A stretch of DNA of 64,000 nucleotides from Aquipseudomonas alcaligenes (GCF_003205495.1 NZ_QJRX01000008.1:124001-188000); one strand, 5' to 3'; positions 54,101-63,515 are shown, counted from the stretch's first letter. The notes: a model not told the origin generated them from the sequence alone. Made by a program: numbers and translations.

Positions 54101-54378
54101 CGGGCGAACTCGGCATTCTCGGCGAGGAAGCCGTAGCCAGGGTGGATGGCGTCGCAACCTTGTTCGCCGGCGATGGCGAGCAGCTGCTCCATGTCCAGGT
54201 AGGCCGGTACGCCGCGGCCGGCGAGCGGCACGGCGGCATCGGCCTTGCGCGTGTGCAGGCAGGCCGCGTCGTCCTCGGCGTACACCGCCACCGAGCGGAT
54301 GCCCAGGTCGGCGCAGGCCTGGGCGATGCGGATGGCGATCTCGCCGCGATTGGCGATCAGCAGGGCGGAAAAGGGCAT
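51106..54378 (-). CDS. Single-chain biotin-dependent acyl-CoA carboxylase
   Basis: A 1090-residue fusion. Residues 1-450 are biotin carboxylase (LLIANRGEIAIRIA, MLKALAGGGGRGMRAV, FMEANPRVQVEHTVTE). Residues about 485-550 are the biotinyl domain, with biotin on Lys519 in EAMKMEF. Residues about 560-1090 are a fused carboxyltransferase (AEGGGGRPGDTDF, LCDTPGFMVGPEAE). It resembles the single-chain long-chain acyl-CoA carboxylases described in P. aeruginosa and mycobacteria. Substrate, pyruvate excluded, is unproven. The ATG at 54378 is the start that fits the family. Confidence 0.88.
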   Translation of the reverse strand: MPFSALLIANRGEIAIRIAQACADLGIRSVAVYAEDDAACLHTRKADAAVPLAGRGVPAYLDMEQLLAIAGEQGCDAIHPGYGFLAENAEFARRCQAAGLTFVGPAPETLELFGDKAAARALAERCEVPLVPGLNRAVSLAEALAFQAEQGAVMLKALAGGGGRGMRAVSTTEELVEAYARCSSEAQNAFGDGALYVEQLVQRARHVEVQVLGDGNAVSHLWERDCSLQRRHQKLVEIAPSPDLDGATREAIIACALRLAGEVNYRGIGTFEFLLDLDRPGRFYFMEANPRVQVEHTVTEQVTGVDLLHAQLRLAAGSRLSELGLASPPAPKGCAVQLRLNLETLHADGSARPAAGTLSAYQPPSGPGLRVDGHGYAGYPVSPAYDSLLAKLIATATDYPGALRRAYRALCECRLEGVASNLHLLQNLLQREEVAANRVDTRFVERHLGELLAAHGEAHPHRYFAGSGAADSTARHGVEAPPGTLALAAPSSGVLVALQVAEGDAVAAGQVLAVLEAMKMEFEVRAERGGIVRALAVAPGDALAEGQALLFLEPAEVDGGQVQDEQAVDLAHIRADLAEVLECHARLTDARRPEAVAKRRKTGQRTVRENLADLLDEGSFSEYGAMALAAQRRRRSPEELLELSPADGLVAGTGTVNAGLFGEQAARCLAIAYDYTVFAGTQGVMNHKKTDRMLALAEQWRLPVALFAEGGGGRPGDTDFVGVAGLDCHTFVGMARLSGLVPTVGVVSGRCFAGNAALLGCCDVIIATQNATIGMAGPAMIEGGGLGSYKPEEVGPTSVQGPNGVIDVLVADEAEAVQVAKQYLGYFQGPLADWRCADQRELRQLIPENRLRVYDIRRVIELLADNGSVLELRRQFAPGLITALIRIEGKPFGLIANNPAHLGGAIDALAGDKAARFLQLCDAHDLPIVSLCDTPGFMVGPEAEKQATVRHVSRLFVTAASLSVPFFTLVLRKGYGLGAQAMAAGSFHAPLFTAAWPSGEFGAMGLEGAVRLGFAKELAAQADATSRQALFDKLVGKAYANGKALNMASYLEIDAVIDPAESRAWLLRGLNAAPAPAPRAGKKRPFVDTW

Positions 54379-54490
54379 GGCCGGCCACTCCGGGCTTCTT
54401 GTCATGAAGCCATCTTAGGGGCTCGGGCGCGGCGGTAAAGCAAGCCTTATGCGGCGAAAGGCGGGGTATTTGCGCGAGTGATGGTGCGGC

Positions 54491-55378
54491 TCAGCTGCGC
54501 CGCTCGACTATGTAGCGGGCCAGGTCGCGCAGCGGCTCGGCGCTGTCGCCGAACAGGCGCAGGGCGTGCAGGGCCTGGTCGCGCAGCTCCAGGGCATAGG
54601 CCTTGGCCGCGTCGAGGCCGAGCAGGGCGGGGTAGGTGGGCTTGTCGTTGGCCTGGTCCTTGCCTTGGGTCTTGCCCAGGGTGGCGGTGTCGCTTTCCAC
54701 GTCGAGGATGTCGTCCTGCACCTGGAAGGCCAGGCCGATGGCCTGGGCATACTGGGCCAGGGCACGCAGGCTGTGTTCATCGGCGCGGCCGCTGGCCAGG
54801 GCGCCGAGCTGCACGCTGGCCTCGATCAGTGCGCCGGTCTTGTGCCGGTGCATGGCCTCCAGAGCCTGCTGGTCGAGGCGCCGGCCAACCGAGGCGAGGT
54901 CGATGGCCTGGCCGCCGACCATGCCCGCCGGGCCGGCGGCGCGGGCCAGGCCCATGACCATGGCCAGGCGCAGCTCGGCGTCCTGCGGGTTGCGCCGGGC
55001 GTCGGCGAGCACTTCGAAGGCCAGGCTCTGCAGGCCGTCGCCGGCGAGGATGGCGCAGGCCTCGTCGAAGGCGATGTGGGTGGTCGGCTGGCCGCGGCGC
55101 AGGTCGTCGTCGTCCATCGCCGGCAGGTCGTCGTGCACCAGCGAGTAGGCGTGGATCAGCTCCACCGCGCAGGCGGCGCCGTCGGCGCGGTCGAGGTCGC
55201 CATCCAGCGCCTCGCAGGCGGCGTAGACCAGCAGCGGGCGCACGCGCTTGCCGCCGTTGACCACGCTGTAGCGCATGGCCTGGTAGAGGCGCTGCAGGTC
55301 GTGGCGGGGGGCGGCGAACAGGTCTTCAAGCGCCGCGTCGACGCGGGCGGCGCAGCGCTGCTGGTAGGCGGCGATCAT
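54491..55378 (-). CDS. ispA: Farnesyl diphosphate synthase
   Basis: A 295-residue prenyltransferase that builds geranyl and farnesyl diphosphate. The first Asp-rich motif is in [15 protein letters not shown] and the second in [30 protein letters not shown] is the IPP-binding signature. It is all-helical and cytoplasmic. It overlaps xseB by four bases and lies in the same area as dxs, the usual pseudomonad grouping xseB-ispA-dxs, here with two genes inserted before dxs. Confidence 0.96.
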   Translation of the reverse strand: MIAAYQQRCAARVDAALEDLFAAPRHDLQRLYQAMRYSVVNGGKRVRPLLVYAACEALDGDLDRADGAACAVELIHAYSLVHDDLPAMDDDDLRRGQPTTHIAFDEACAILAGDGLQSLAFEVLADARRNPQDAELRLAMVMGLARAAGPAGMVGGQAIDLASVGRRLDQQALEAMHRHKTGALIEASVQLGALASGRADEHSLRALAQYAQAIGLAFQVQDDILDVESDTATLGKTQGKDQANDKPTYPALLGLDAAKAYALELRDQALHALRLFGDSAEPLRDLARYIVERRS

Positions 55379-55614
55379 GCCGGCTCGTCCGCGTCGAAGG
55401 GGGCTTCTGCGAGTTCGCCGTCGCGCTCCAGCAGCACCTGCACCTTCTGCTCGGCCTGGGCCAGGGCGGCCTGACAGTCGCGGGTCAGGCGGATGCCCTG
55501 CTCGAAGGCACCGAGGGAATCCTCCAGCGACAGCTCGCCGCTTTCCAAGCGCTCGACCAGGGTCTGCAGCTCGGCGAGGGAGGTTTCGAAATCGGCGGCT
55601 TTCTTGCGGGCCAT
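55375..55614 (-). CDS. xseB: Exodeoxyribonuclease VII small subunit
   Basis: A 79-residue protein that partners XseA in single-strand DNA degradation. [20 protein letters not shown] and [19 protein letters not shown] are the XseB signature; the C-terminal [14 protein letters not shown] is typical. It has no gap to ispA (ATGA overlap), a conserved arrangement. A predicted long frame through this region is ispA in another frame. Confidence 0.95.
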   Translation of the reverse strand: MARKKAADFETSLAELQTLVERLESGELSLEDSLGAFEQGIRLTRDCQAALAQAEQKVQVLLERDGELAEAPFDADEPA

Positions 55615-55679
55615 GGGCACTGTCTCGGCGGGTGTTGGAACGGGCGCGACACTAGCAGAGCCGCGCCGCCTGGGGCAAA

Positions 55680-56447
55680 TCAGCGGGCGTAGGTGGCCCA
55701 GAAATAGTAGAGGGTCATGCCGCCGCCCACGCCGATCACCAGGGCGCGCAGCAGGCGCGGCGGCAGTTTCTCGCCGAGCGCCCCGCCGGCATAGCCGCCG
55801 GCCGTGGCGCCGGCCAGCAGGACCAGCAGCTCGGCCCAGCTGACCCGCCCGGCGAAGATGAAGGTGAGGCTGGCGACGCTGTAGATCACCGCCGAGATCA
55901 GGTTCTTCAGGGCGTTGGCGCGGGCCAGCGGGTGGCCCTCGATGGAGAAGGCGGCCAGCTGCAGGATGCCCATGCCGGCGCCGAAGTAGCCGCCATACAC
56001 CGATACGCCGACATGGGCACCGAGCGACAGCGGGCCATGCGGCGGGCGCCCGGCGTCGCGCCGGCGCGCGGCCAGGGCGCGGCTGAGCCAGGGGCTGGCG
56101 GCGAACAGCGCGGTGGCGGCCAGCAGCAGCCAGGGAATCAGGTGGCGGAAGATCTCGTCGCCGCCGGCCAGCAGCAGCAGGCCGCCGAGCAGGCCGCCGG
56201 CCAGGCCGGCCAGCAGCAGTGGCAGCAGGTAGCGTCCCAGCGGTCGCAGCGAGCCGCGCGCGGCCCAGGCCCCGGCCAGGCTGGCCGGCCACAGGGCCAC
56301 GGCATTGGTGGCGTTGGCGGTCACCGGCGGCAGGCCGCTGGCCAGCAGGGCGGGGAAGGAAAAGAAGGTGCCGCCACCGGCCAGGGCGTTCATGCCGCCT
56401 GCGGCGAAGCCGGCCAGGGCCAGCAGGAGGATATCGGTCGCGCTCAT
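55680..56447 (-). CDS. TauE/SafE-family (TSUP) membrane permease
   Basis: A 255-residue protein with seven or eight hydrophobic helices. [32 protein letters not shown] near the start is the TSUP repeat (its key elements are the GGG motif and the following P), and a second repeat with [17 protein letters not shown] follows in the second half. Members export or import sulfite, sulfonate or organosulfur anions. Neighbours give no hint of the substrate. Confidence 0.88.
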   Translation of the reverse strand: MSATDILLLALAGFAAGGMNALAGGGTFFSFPALLASGLPPVTANATNAVALWPASLAGAWAARGSLRPLGRYLLPLLLAGLAGGLLGGLLLLAGGDEIFRHLIPWLLLAATALFAASPWLSRALAARRRDAGRPPHGPLSLGAHVGVSVYGGYFGAGMGILQLAAFSIEGHPLARANALKNLISAVIYSVASLTFIFAGRVSWAELLVLLAGATAGGYAGGALGEKLPPRLLRALVIGVGGGMTLYYFWATYAR

Positions 56448-56502
56448 GGGGTCGGCAGCCTACCCGCTTGGCGCCGCGCCGGCCAGCCGACCAAGGTCGG
56501 GC

Positions 56503-57210
56503 TCAGAAGCGCAGCACGTCGCCGGTGCTCGGGGTCGGGCCGACCATGGGGATCTTCGGTCCCGGCTGTGGCGGGCGGGCCGGGCGTGCCGGGGCCGGCG
56601 CCGGCTTGGTGGCCTCGGCCACCGGCTGGTTACGCAGCGGCTCGATGGCCTCGGCCAGCTGCCGGGCCAGCTGGCGCAGCAGGCGGCTCTGCGCCTGCGC
56701 CTGGTCGGCCAGGGTGCCGCTGTGCGCTTCTTCCAGGCGCAGCAGGCGGCTGTCGCGCAGCTGGCCGTTGCGGTCGAGCAGGCGCCACTGCGCTTCCAGC
56801 ACGGCCGGCAGGGCCGGGCCGGAGTCCAGGCGGATGATGTTCAGCAGTACCTGCACGTCGGCCTTGAAGGTGGCGCTGGTCGGCGCCAGCACGGTGCGCT
56901 GGCTGTCCAGGTTCGAGGCCAGCTGGCGCAGCAACAGCTGGTCGATGTCGGCGGCCAGGCTGCCGGCCCAGCGGGCGTCTTCGGCGGCCAGCAGGCTGCC
57001 GTCGAGCTGGCGCTGGAGGAAGGCCTCGCGCTGCAGGTAGTCGGCCACCGAGATCGGCCCGAGCAGCACGGCGATGCCCTGTTCCTGGGTCGGCAGCGCG
57101 GCGTTGCCGTTGTCCAGCTGGTACAGCGGCACCGGGCGGTGCGCGGTACAGCCGGCCAGGCCGAGCAGGCCGGTCAGCAGCAGGACGGAGGCGAGGTGCA
57201 GCGGTTTCAT
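56503..57210 (-). CDS. ABC-type transport auxiliary lipoprotein, PqiC-like (copy A)
   Basis: A 235-residue outer-membrane lipoprotein of the DUF330/ABC_trans_aux type. The signal ends at the lipobox LGLAGC. The domain contains YQLDNGNAALP, IAVLLGPISVADYLQRE and RLDSGPALPAVLEAQWRLLD. The Pro/Ala-rich tail (about 205-235) is extra compared with copy B. Such proteins seal the MCE tunnel at the outer membrane. It is a paralogue of the next gene upstream (57306-57881), separated by 95 bases. Confidence 0.85.
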   Translation of the reverse strand: MKPLHLASVLLLTGLLGLAGCTAHRPVPLYQLDNGNAALPTQEQGIAVLLGPISVADYLQREAFLQRQLDGSLLAAEDARWAGSLAADIDQLLLRQLASNLDSQRTVLAPTSATFKADVQVLLNIIRLDSGPALPAVLEAQWRLLDRNGQLRDSRLLRLEEAHSGTLADQAQAQSRLLRQLARQLAEAIEPLRNQPVAEATKPAPAPARPARPPQPGPKIPMVGPTPSTGDVLRF

Positions 57211-57305
57211 TCTTTCACCCTGGGGCCGCGGCGGCGGCCGGAAAACATGTGCGAGGCGGCCGCGTATCATCCGTCAAAGCGGCGCGCGACTCCAGCGCCA
57301 GCCGC

Positions 57306-57881
57306 TCAGCTGCCGGCCGGCAGGGCCTGCACGGCCTCGGCCAGGCGCTGGCCGAGGCGCTCGACCAGGCGCCCCTGGGCGGCGACCTGGTCGTCCAGGC
57401 TGCCGTCGTGCGTCTCGCTCAGGCGCAGCAGGTCGCCGGCGCGCTGCCGGCCCTGGGCGTCGAGCAGGCGCCAGCGCGCTTCCAGTACCGCCGGCTGCTG
57501 CGGGCCGGAGTCCAGGCGGGCGACATGCAGGATCAGCTGGGCGTCGGCGCGGAAACCGATGCGGTCCGGGTAGAGCGCCAGGTTACCGCTGTGCAGGCGC
57601 TCGGCCAGGGTGGCCAGGAGCAGGCGGCCGACATCGTCCTGCAGGCTGCCGGCCCAGCGGTCGTCGGCGCTGAGGTCGAGGCGCTGGTCGCTGCGGCGTT
57701 GCACCAGGTTCTCGCGCTGCAGGTAGTCGGCCAGTTGCAGCGGCCCTAGCAGTACCGCCGGTCCCCCGGCATCGAGCGATGCCGGGGTGGCCGGCACTGG
57801 CAGCTGGTAGAAGCGCTGCGGCGTGCTGGTGGCGCAGCCGGCCAGCAGCAGGAAGGCGAGGGGCAGCAGGTAGCGGCTCAT
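57306..57881 (-). CDS. ABC-type transport auxiliary lipoprotein, PqiC-like (copy B)
   Basis: A 191-residue lipoprotein (lipobox FLLLAGC). It shares PAVLLGPLQLADYLQREN, DRWAGSL and RLDSGPQQPAVLEARWRLLD with copy A, so the two are tandem paralogues. It overlaps the MCE gene stop by four bases and thus clearly belongs to the MCE operon; copy A lies after a gap. The start at 57881 is preceded by no strong site of its own, fitting translational coupling. Confidence 0.87.
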   Translation of the reverse strand: MSRYLLPLAFLLLAGCATSTPQRFYQLPVPATPASLDAGGPAVLLGPLQLADYLQRENLVQRRSDQRLDLSADDRWAGSLQDDVGRLLLATLAERLHSGNLALYPDRIGFRADAQLILHVARLDSGPQQPAVLEARWRLLDAQGRQRAGDLLRLSETHDGSLDDQVAAQGRLVERLGQRLAEAVQALPAGS

Positions 57882-58828
57882 GGCTGGGGTTTCCCGAAGA
57901 TCAGCGCTTGCGGTTGCTGTTCCAGGCTCTCGGCGGTGCGCTGCAGCGCTTTGCTGGCGCGGCCGAGTTCCTGCAGGGTGGTGTTCAGCTGGTACTGCAG
58001 TTCGGATTCCGGGCCCAGGCTGCGGCGGCCGTCGCCGAGCAGCGCGTTGGTCTGCTCCAGGGTCTGGCGCAGGCCGGCGGAGGCCTGGCGGATCTCGCCG
58101 AGGGTGGCGTTGAGTTCGCCGCTGCTGCGCTGGGCGGAGCTGAGCAGGGCCGGCAGCTGGGTTTCCAGGCGCTGGCTCAGGCGGTCGAGGTTGGCCAGGG
58201 TGGACGCCAGGCTGCGCAGGCCCTGGTTCAGGTCGTCGGAACGGCTCAGGCGCTCGATGCCCTGCATGGCCAGGGTGGCCGAGTCGATCAGCTCGCGCAG
58301 CGGCAGCTCGCGCACGTCGGCGACCAGGTCGCCCAGCAGGGTGGCGGCCTGGTCGATGCGCGACGGCACGCTGGGGATGGCCGGCAGCTCGACCTCGTTT
58401 GGTTCGCGCACGTAGCCGGGTTGGTCGGGGAACATGTCCAGCGCGACGATGGCCTTGCCGGTGAGCAGGCTGGGGGTCTGCAGCTGGGCGCGCAGGCCGC
58501 GCTGCACCAGCTGTTCGAGGATCTGGTCGAAGCTGCGCCGGCCGGCCGTGCGGTTGGGCTGGATGCGCAGGATCACCGGCATCACCACGTCCTTGATGTT
58601 GCGGTCGTAGGACAGGCGGATCTCGCGCACGCTGCCGATCTTCACCCCGCGGTAGGTGACGTCGGCGCCGACGTCGAGGCCGTCCAGCGCGCCCTTGAAG
58701 TACACCACGTACTCGGTCGGCTGGCTGAACCAGCTGTCGCGCGACAGCAGCAGGGTGCCGACGACCAGGAGGAACAGGCCGCCGAGCAGGAAGCTGCCGA
58801 TCAGCAGGGGCTTGCGGGTTTCGCTCAT
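57878..58828 (-). CDS. MCE (MlaD/YrbD/PqiB-like) lipid-transport protein
   Basis: A 316-residue periplasm-facing protein with one N-terminal membrane helix (LLIGSFLLGGLFLLVVGTLLL), a single MCE domain (about 40-120, YVVYFKGALDGLDVGADVTYRGVKIG) and a long helical tail (about 150-300) likely to form coiled coils as in MlaD-like tunnels. It is the substrate-binding core of the ABC lipid transporter coded by the next two genes. It overlaps the ATPase gene by four bases. Confidence 0.92.
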   Translation of the reverse strand: MSETRKPLLIGSFLLGGLFLLVVGTLLLSRDSWFSQPTEYVVYFKGALDGLDVGADVTYRGVKIGSVREIRLSYDRNIKDVVMPVILRIQPNRTAGRRSFDQILEQLVQRGLRAQLQTPSLLTGKAIVALDMFPDQPGYVREPNEVELPAIPSVPSRIDQAATLLGDLVADVRELPLRELIDSATLAMQGIERLSRSDDLNQGLRSLASTLANLDRLSQRLETQLPALLSSAQRSSGELNATLGEIRQASAGLRQTLEQTNALLGDGRRSLGPESELQYQLNTTLQELGRASKALQRTAESLEQQPQALIFGKPQP

Positions 58829-59592
58829 GGGGCCTCCTTGGCCGGGTGCGGGCTGCGGCCGAGGAAGCGGCGCACCGCCTCCGGGCCATGGGCCAGCAGC
58901 TCGTCGGGCGGGCCGAGGGCCAGCTGGGTGCCGGCCTGGCCGTCGAGGAACAGGCAGGTGTCGGCGACGGCGAAGATGCTCGGCAGCTCGTGGGTCACCA
59001 GCACGATACTGGAGCCGAGGCTGTCGCGCAGCTGCAGGATCAACTCGTCCAGGGCCATCGAGCTGATCGGGTCGAGGCCGGCCGAAGGTTCGTCGAAGAA
59101 CAGCACCTGCGGGTCCAGCGCCAGGGCGCGGGCCAGTGCGGCGCGCTTGCGCATGCCGCCGGACAGCTCGGCCGGGTACAGCTCGTCGCAGCCGCCGAGG
59201 CCGACCAGGGCCAGCTTGAGCGCGGCCAGCTCGTCCAGTTCGGCGCGGGACAGGTTGGGGCGGTAGGTTTCCAGCGGCAGGCAGATGTTCTCGCGCAGGG
59301 TCATCGAGCCCCACAGCGCGCCGTTCTGGTAGAGCACGCCGAATTCCTGCTGCAGCGTGGCGCGGCGCGCCTCGGGCTGGGCCCAGAAGTCCTCGCCGTT
59401 GAACAGCAGGCGCCCGGCCAGCGGCGCCTGCAGGCCGATCAGGTGGCGCAGCAGGGTGCTCTTGCCGCAGCCGCTGCCGCCCATGATGACGAACACCTCG
59501 CCGCGCGCGATGCGGAAGTTCAGGCCGCGCTGGATCACCCGCTGGCCGTAGCCGGCGCAGAGGTTTTCGGCAATCAGCACGGCCTCGCTCAT
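58825..59592 (-). CDS. MlaF-like ABC transporter ATP-binding protein
   Basis: A 255-residue ATPase with Walker A GGSGCGKSTL, signature LSGGMRKRAALARALALDP and Walker B VLFFDEPSAGLDP. The ABC motif LSGGMRKR is the one found in MlaF-type (maintenance of lipid asymmetry) ATPases. It is flanked by the permease and MCE genes (overlap of four bases with the MCE gene, one base gap to the permease). Confidence 0.94.
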   Translation of the reverse strand: MSEAVLIAENLCAGYGQRVIQRGLNFRIARGEVFVIMGGSGCGKSTLLRHLIGLQAPLAGRLLFNGEDFWAQPEARRATLQQEFGVLYQNGALWGSMTLRENICLPLETYRPNLSRAELDELAALKLALVGLGGCDELYPAELSGGMRKRAALARALALDPQVLFFDEPSAGLDPISSMALDELILQLRDSLGSSIVLVTHELPSIFAVADTCLFLDGQAGTQLALGPPDELLAHGPEAVRRFLGRSPHPAKEAP

Positions 59593-59593
59593 C

Positions 59594-60712
59594 TCAGATT
59601 CCCAGCTGGGTGCAGATCAGGGTGATCAGCGCATCGCTGACCACCAGCGCGACGATGATGCTGACCACCGCGCGGGTCGTCGCCTGGCCCACGGCCTGGG
59701 CGTTGCGCCCGCAGGCCAGGCCGTAGTGGCAGCCGATCAGGCCGATCAGCACGGCGAACACCAGGCTCTTGAAGATGCCCAGCAGGAAGTCGGTGAGGCT
59801 GAGCATCTCCAGGCTCTGGTTGAGGTACTGGGTGGCGGAGATGTCGAACAGCCCGGCGCCGATGACGAAGCCGCCGAGGATGCCCAGGGCGTCGGCGAAG
59901 GCACACAGCAGCGGCATGGCCACCAGTAGCGCCAACAGGCGCGGCAGCACCAGGAACTCCAGGGGCGGGAAGCCGAAGGTCTTCAGTGCGTCGATCTCCT
60001 CGTTGGCCTGCATGCTGCCCAGTTCGGCGGCATAGGCCGCGCCGGTGCGCCCGGCCATGATCACCGCGGTCATCAGCGCGCCCATCTCGCGGGTCATGCC
60101 GATGGCCACCATGTTGGCGATGTATAGTTGGGCGCCGAAGGCCTCCAGCTGGGCGGCGCCGACGAAGGCGAGGATCAGGCCGACCAGGGTGGCGATCAAA
60201 GCGACGATGGGCAGGGCGCCGGGGCCGCACTGCTGCAGGGCCAGCCAGAAATCGCCGGCGCGCAGGCGCGCGCGGCCGCGCAGCAGGTTGAGCAGGGCCA
60301 GGCAGATTTCACCGAGGAAGGTTGCTGCGGTGGCCAGGCTGGCGAGGGTGGACATGGCCACCAGGCCCAGGCGGGTCAGCGGGCCGCCGCGGCGCTGAGC
60401 GCTGCCGGCGGGCTGGATCGGGTGCGTGCTGCCCATCTGTAGCAGGCGCTCGACGCCGTCTGGCAGTTCCAGCCAGCGCAGCTGCAACTGGCGCTCCGCG
60501 GCCAGGCGCTGCAGGCGCCGCAGCAGGGCCAGCAGGCTGCTGTCCCAGGCCGCGACCGTCACCCGTACCGGCAGTTCGCCGCCGGGACCGGCGAAGGACT
60601 CGAACACCGCCTGCAAGTCCGGTTTGCGCGTGGCCAGGGTCCAGTGGCCGCTGACGCAGAGCTGCGTGCGACCCTGGGTATCCTGTTGCCAGCGCAGTTC
60701 GGCGGCGGCCAT
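59594..60712 (-). CDS. MlaE-like permease with N-terminal STAS-like domain
   Basis: A 372-residue protein. The N-terminal 100 residues are a STAS/anti-sigma-antagonist-like domain (LCVSGHWTLATRKPDLQAV), which in most Mla systems is a separate protein (MlaB), so here it is fused. The rest is the six-helix MlaE permease (TAVIMAGRTGAAYAAELGSM is the EExxAL-type coupling region). It begins 12 bases after the parC stop and precedes the ATPase. Confidence 0.9.
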   Translation of the reverse strand: MAAAELRWQQDTQGRTQLCVSGHWTLATRKPDLQAVFESFAGPGGELPVRVTVAAWDSSLLALLRRLQRLAAERQLQLRWLELPDGVERLLQMGSTHPIQPAGSAQRRGGPLTRLGLVAMSTLASLATAATFLGEICLALLNLLRGRARLRAGDFWLALQQCGPGALPIVALIATLVGLILAFVGAAQLEAFGAQLYIANMVAIGMTREMGALMTAVIMAGRTGAAYAAELGSMQANEEIDALKTFGFPPLEFLVLPRLLALLVAMPLLCAFADALGILGGFVIGAGLFDISATQYLNQSLEMLSLTDFLLGIFKSLVFAVLIGLIGCHYGLACGRNAQAVGQATTRAVVSIIVALVVSDALITLICTQLGI

Positions 60713-60724
60713 CTCGTCTCTCCT

Positions 60725-62983
60725 TTAGCTGCCGCTCTCCACCAGCAGCTGGTCGACCCGCTGGAAGCCGCGCGGCAGCTTGTTGCCGCGGCGGCCACGC
60801 TCGCCCTTGTAGTGTTCCAGGTCGTCCGGCTTGAGCGACAGGGTGCGCTTGCCGGCCTGCAGGATCAGGGTAGCGCCCGCCGGCAGCACGGCCAGGTCGG
60901 TGAGGTATTCCTCGCGGCTGGCCACGCGCTCACCGGCGATGCCGATGATCTTGTTGCCCTTGCCTTTGCCCAGCTGCGGCAGGTCGCGTACCGGGAACAG
61001 CAGCAGGCGGCCCTCGGTAGTCACCGCCGCCAGCCAGTCCTCCTCGACGCTGGCCACCGGCTTGGGCGGCACCACCAGCGCGCCGTTGGGCAGGGTCAGC
61101 AGCGCCTTGCCGGCCTTGTTCTTGGCCTGCAGGTCTTCGCCCTTGACCACGAAGCCGTAGCCGGCGTCGGAGGCGATCACGTACAGGGCACTGTCGTCCG
61201 GCAGCAGCACGCAGTCGAAGGTCGCGCCGGGCGGCGGGGTCAGGCGCCCGGTCAGCGGCTCGCCCTGGCCACGGGCCGATGGCAGCGAGTGGGCGGCCAG
61301 CGAGTAGCTGCGTCCGGTGGAGTCGATAAACACGGCGTATTGGTTGGAGCGGCCCGGCGCGGCGGCCTTGAAGCCGTCGCCGGCCTTGTAGGACAGGCCG
61401 GTGGCGTCGATATCGTGGCCTTTGGCGCAACGTACCCAGCCTTTTTCCGAGAGCACCACGGTGACCGGCTCGGTCGGCATCAGTTCGGTTTCCGACAGGG
61501 CGCGGGCCTCGGCGCGGGCGACGATCGGCGAGCGGCGGGCGTCGCCGTACTTCTCGGCATCGTCGAGGATTTCCTGGCGCACCAGTTTCTTCAGCTTGGC
61601 TTCGCTGCCGAGCAGGGCCAGCAGCTTGTCGCGCTCCTTGGCCAGCTCGTCCTGTTCGCCGCGGATCTTCATCTCTTCCAGACGGGCCAGCTGGCGCAGG
61701 CGGGTGTCGAGGATATAGTCGGCTTGCAGTTCGCTGAGGCCGAAGCGCTCCATCAGCACCGGCTTGGGCGAGTCCTCGGTGCGGATGATGTGGATCACTT
61801 CATCCAGGTTGAGGAAGGCGACCAGCAGGCCTTCCAACAGGTGCAGGCGCTTCTCCACCTTGTCCAGGCGGAACTGCAGTCGGCGGCGCACGGTGCCAAC
61901 GCGGTAGACCAGCCACTCGGAGAGCAGGGTGCGCAGGTCCTTCACCTGCGGCTTGCCGTCCAGGCCGATGACGTTGGTGTTGACCCGGTAGCTGGACTCC
62001 AGGTCGGTGGTGGCGAACAGGTGGGTCATCAGCTCGTCGGCATCCACGCGGTTGGATCGCGGGATGATGACGATGCGGCAGGGGTTCTCGTGGTCCGACT
62101 CGTCGCGCAGGTCGGCGACCATCGGCAGCTTCTTGGCCTGCATCTGCGCGGCGATCTGCTCCAGCACCTTGGCTCCGGAGACCTGGTGCGGCAGCGCGGT
62201 GACCACGATATCGCCGTCCTCGACACGGTACACGGCACGCATGCGCACCGAGCCACGGCCGCTTTCGTAGATCTTCAGCAGGTCGGCCTTGGGCGTGATG
62301 ACCTCCGCCTCGGTGGGGAAGTCCGGCCCCTGGATGTGTTCGCACAGCTGCTCGACCGTGGCGTTCGGCTCATCGAGCAGGCGCACGCAGGCGCTCGCCA
62401 CTTCACGCAGGTTATGCGGCGGCACATCGGTGGCCATGCCCACGGCGATGCCGGTGGTGCCGTTGAGCAGCAGGTTGGGCAGACGCGCCGGCAGGGTGGC
62501 CGGCTCGTCCAGGGTGCCGTCGAAGTTCGGCACCCAGTCCACGGTGCCCTGGCCCAGCTCGGCCAACAGCACCTCGGAGTAACGCGAGAGGCGCGCCTCG
62601 GTGTAACGCATGGCGGCGAAGGACTTGGGATCGTCCGGCGCACCCCAGTTGCCCTGGCCGTCGACCAGGGTGTAGCGGTAGCTGAACGGCTGCGCCATCA
62701 GCACCATGGCTTCGTAGCAGGCGCTGTCGCCGTGCGGGTGGAACTTGCCGAGCACGTCACCGACGGTACGCGCCGACTTCTTGTGCTTGGCGTCGGCATC
62801 CAGGCCCAGCTCGCTCATGGCGTAGACGATGCGCCGCTGCACCGGTTTCAGGCCGTCGCCGATATGCGGCAGGGCGCGGTCCATGATCACGTACATGGAG
62901 TAGTTCAGGTAGGCCTGCTCGGTGAAGTCGGCCAGCGACCGGCGTTCGACGCCTTCCAGGCTCAGGTCGAGGGTGTCGCTCAT
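60725..62983 (-). CDS. parC: DNA topoisomerase IV subunit A
   Basis: A 752-residue type II topoisomerase subunit that decatenates chromosomes. The catalytic Tyr127 is in RYTEARLS. The quinolone-determining positions Ser87 and Glu91 ([12 protein letters not shown]) are the wild-type residues, so no resistance mutation is seen there. The C-terminal beta-pinwheel with [17 protein letters not shown] repeats is complete. It follows a retropepsin gene by ten bases and precedes the MCE operon by 12. Confidence 0.97.
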   Translation of the reverse strand: MSDTLDLSLEGVERRSLADFTEQAYLNYSMYVIMDRALPHIGDGLKPVQRRIVYAMSELGLDADAKHKKSARTVGDVLGKFHPHGDSACYEAMVLMAQPFSYRYTLVDGQGNWGAPDDPKSFAAMRYTEARLSRYSEVLLAELGQGTVDWVPNFDGTLDEPATLPARLPNLLLNGTTGIAVGMATDVPPHNLREVASACVRLLDEPNATVEQLCEHIQGPDFPTEAEVITPKADLLKIYESGRGSVRMRAVYRVEDGDIVVTALPHQVSGAKVLEQIAAQMQAKKLPMVADLRDESDHENPCRIVIIPRSNRVDADELMTHLFATTDLESSYRVNTNVIGLDGKPQVKDLRTLLSEWLVYRVGTVRRRLQFRLDKVEKRLHLLEGLLVAFLNLDEVIHIIRTEDSPKPVLMERFGLSELQADYILDTRLRQLARLEEMKIRGEQDELAKERDKLLALLGSEAKLKKLVRQEILDDAEKYGDARRSPIVARAEARALSETELMPTEPVTVVLSEKGWVRCAKGHDIDATGLSYKAGDGFKAAAPGRSNQYAVFIDSTGRSYSLAAHSLPSARGQGEPLTGRLTPPPGATFDCVLLPDDSALYVIASDAGYGFVVKGEDLQAKNKAGKALLTLPNGALVVPPKPVASVEEDWLAAVTTEGRLLLFPVRDLPQLGKGKGNKIIGIAGERVASREEYLTDLAVLPAGATLILQAGKRTLSLKPDDLEHYKGERGRRGNKLPRGFQRVDQLLVESGS

Positions 62984-62993
62984 GCGTGCCTCA

Positions 62994-63515
62994 TTAGCGT
63001 GTTGATTGGCGCAGCACCAGGGTGCCGCCTTTCTGAGTGAATTCGAGTTGCTTGAGGGCGCTCATGCCGAGTAGCACCTCTTCGCCGTCCATGCCGGGGG
63101 TCACCAGTGCCGCCACGTTGCGTAGCTGGATGTCGCCGAGCTGCAGCAGGCCGAGGCGGGTGCGCCAGCCGGTGACGGTGCCGTTGGCGGTGCGGATCTG
63201 TACCGGCGCGCCGCGTTCCAGGTCGAGGCGCTCGGCCACCGCCTTGGGGATGGCCACGGCGGTGGCGCCGGTGTCGAGGAGGAAGGTCAGGTTGTGGCCG
63301 TCGATCTGCCCGTCCAACAGGTAGTGACCGCCACGCCCGGCGGCCAGGCGCACCTCGATGTAGCCGTCGCCATGCACCGACTGCGGCTGGCGGTTGGGGT
63401 TGATCTGCTGCTCTTCCCAGTCGCCGAACCAATAGGTGGCCAGGGCCAGGGCGGCGGCCCAGGCGAGGATCAGCATGACGCGGGCGGCGCGCTGGCCGGC
63501 GACGGGCTCGCTCAT
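62994..63515 (-). CDS. Retropepsin-like protease, membrane-anchored
   Basis: A 173-residue protein with one N-terminal helix ([19 protein letters not shown], about 14-32) and a retropepsin domain (about 50-173) of the TIGR02281 type. The catalytic Asp lies in [20 protein letters not shown] and the flap-like [10 protein letters not shown] follows. It is related to the protein at 43308 but is anchored by a helix instead of being exported. In P. aeruginosa a gene of this kind sits between parC and the parE-side genes. It overlaps the next gene by four bases. Confidence 0.85.
   Translation of the reverse strand: MSEPVAGQRAARVMLILAWAAALALATYWFGDWEEQQINPNRQPQSVHGDGYIEVRLAAGRGGHYLLDGQIDGHNLTFLLDTGATAVAIPKAVAERLDLERGAPVQIRTANGTVTGWRTRLGLLQLGDIQLRNVAALVTPGMDGEEVLLGMSALKQLEFTQKGGTLVLRQSTR

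Noticed and set aside
60725..62983. Possible quinolone-resistance change in ParC
   Set aside because: Ser87 and Glu91 are both the wild-type residues.
60644..63040. 798-codon plus-strand frame opposite parC
   Set aside because: ParC is certain on the other strand; the frame has no recognisable domain or ribosome-binding site.
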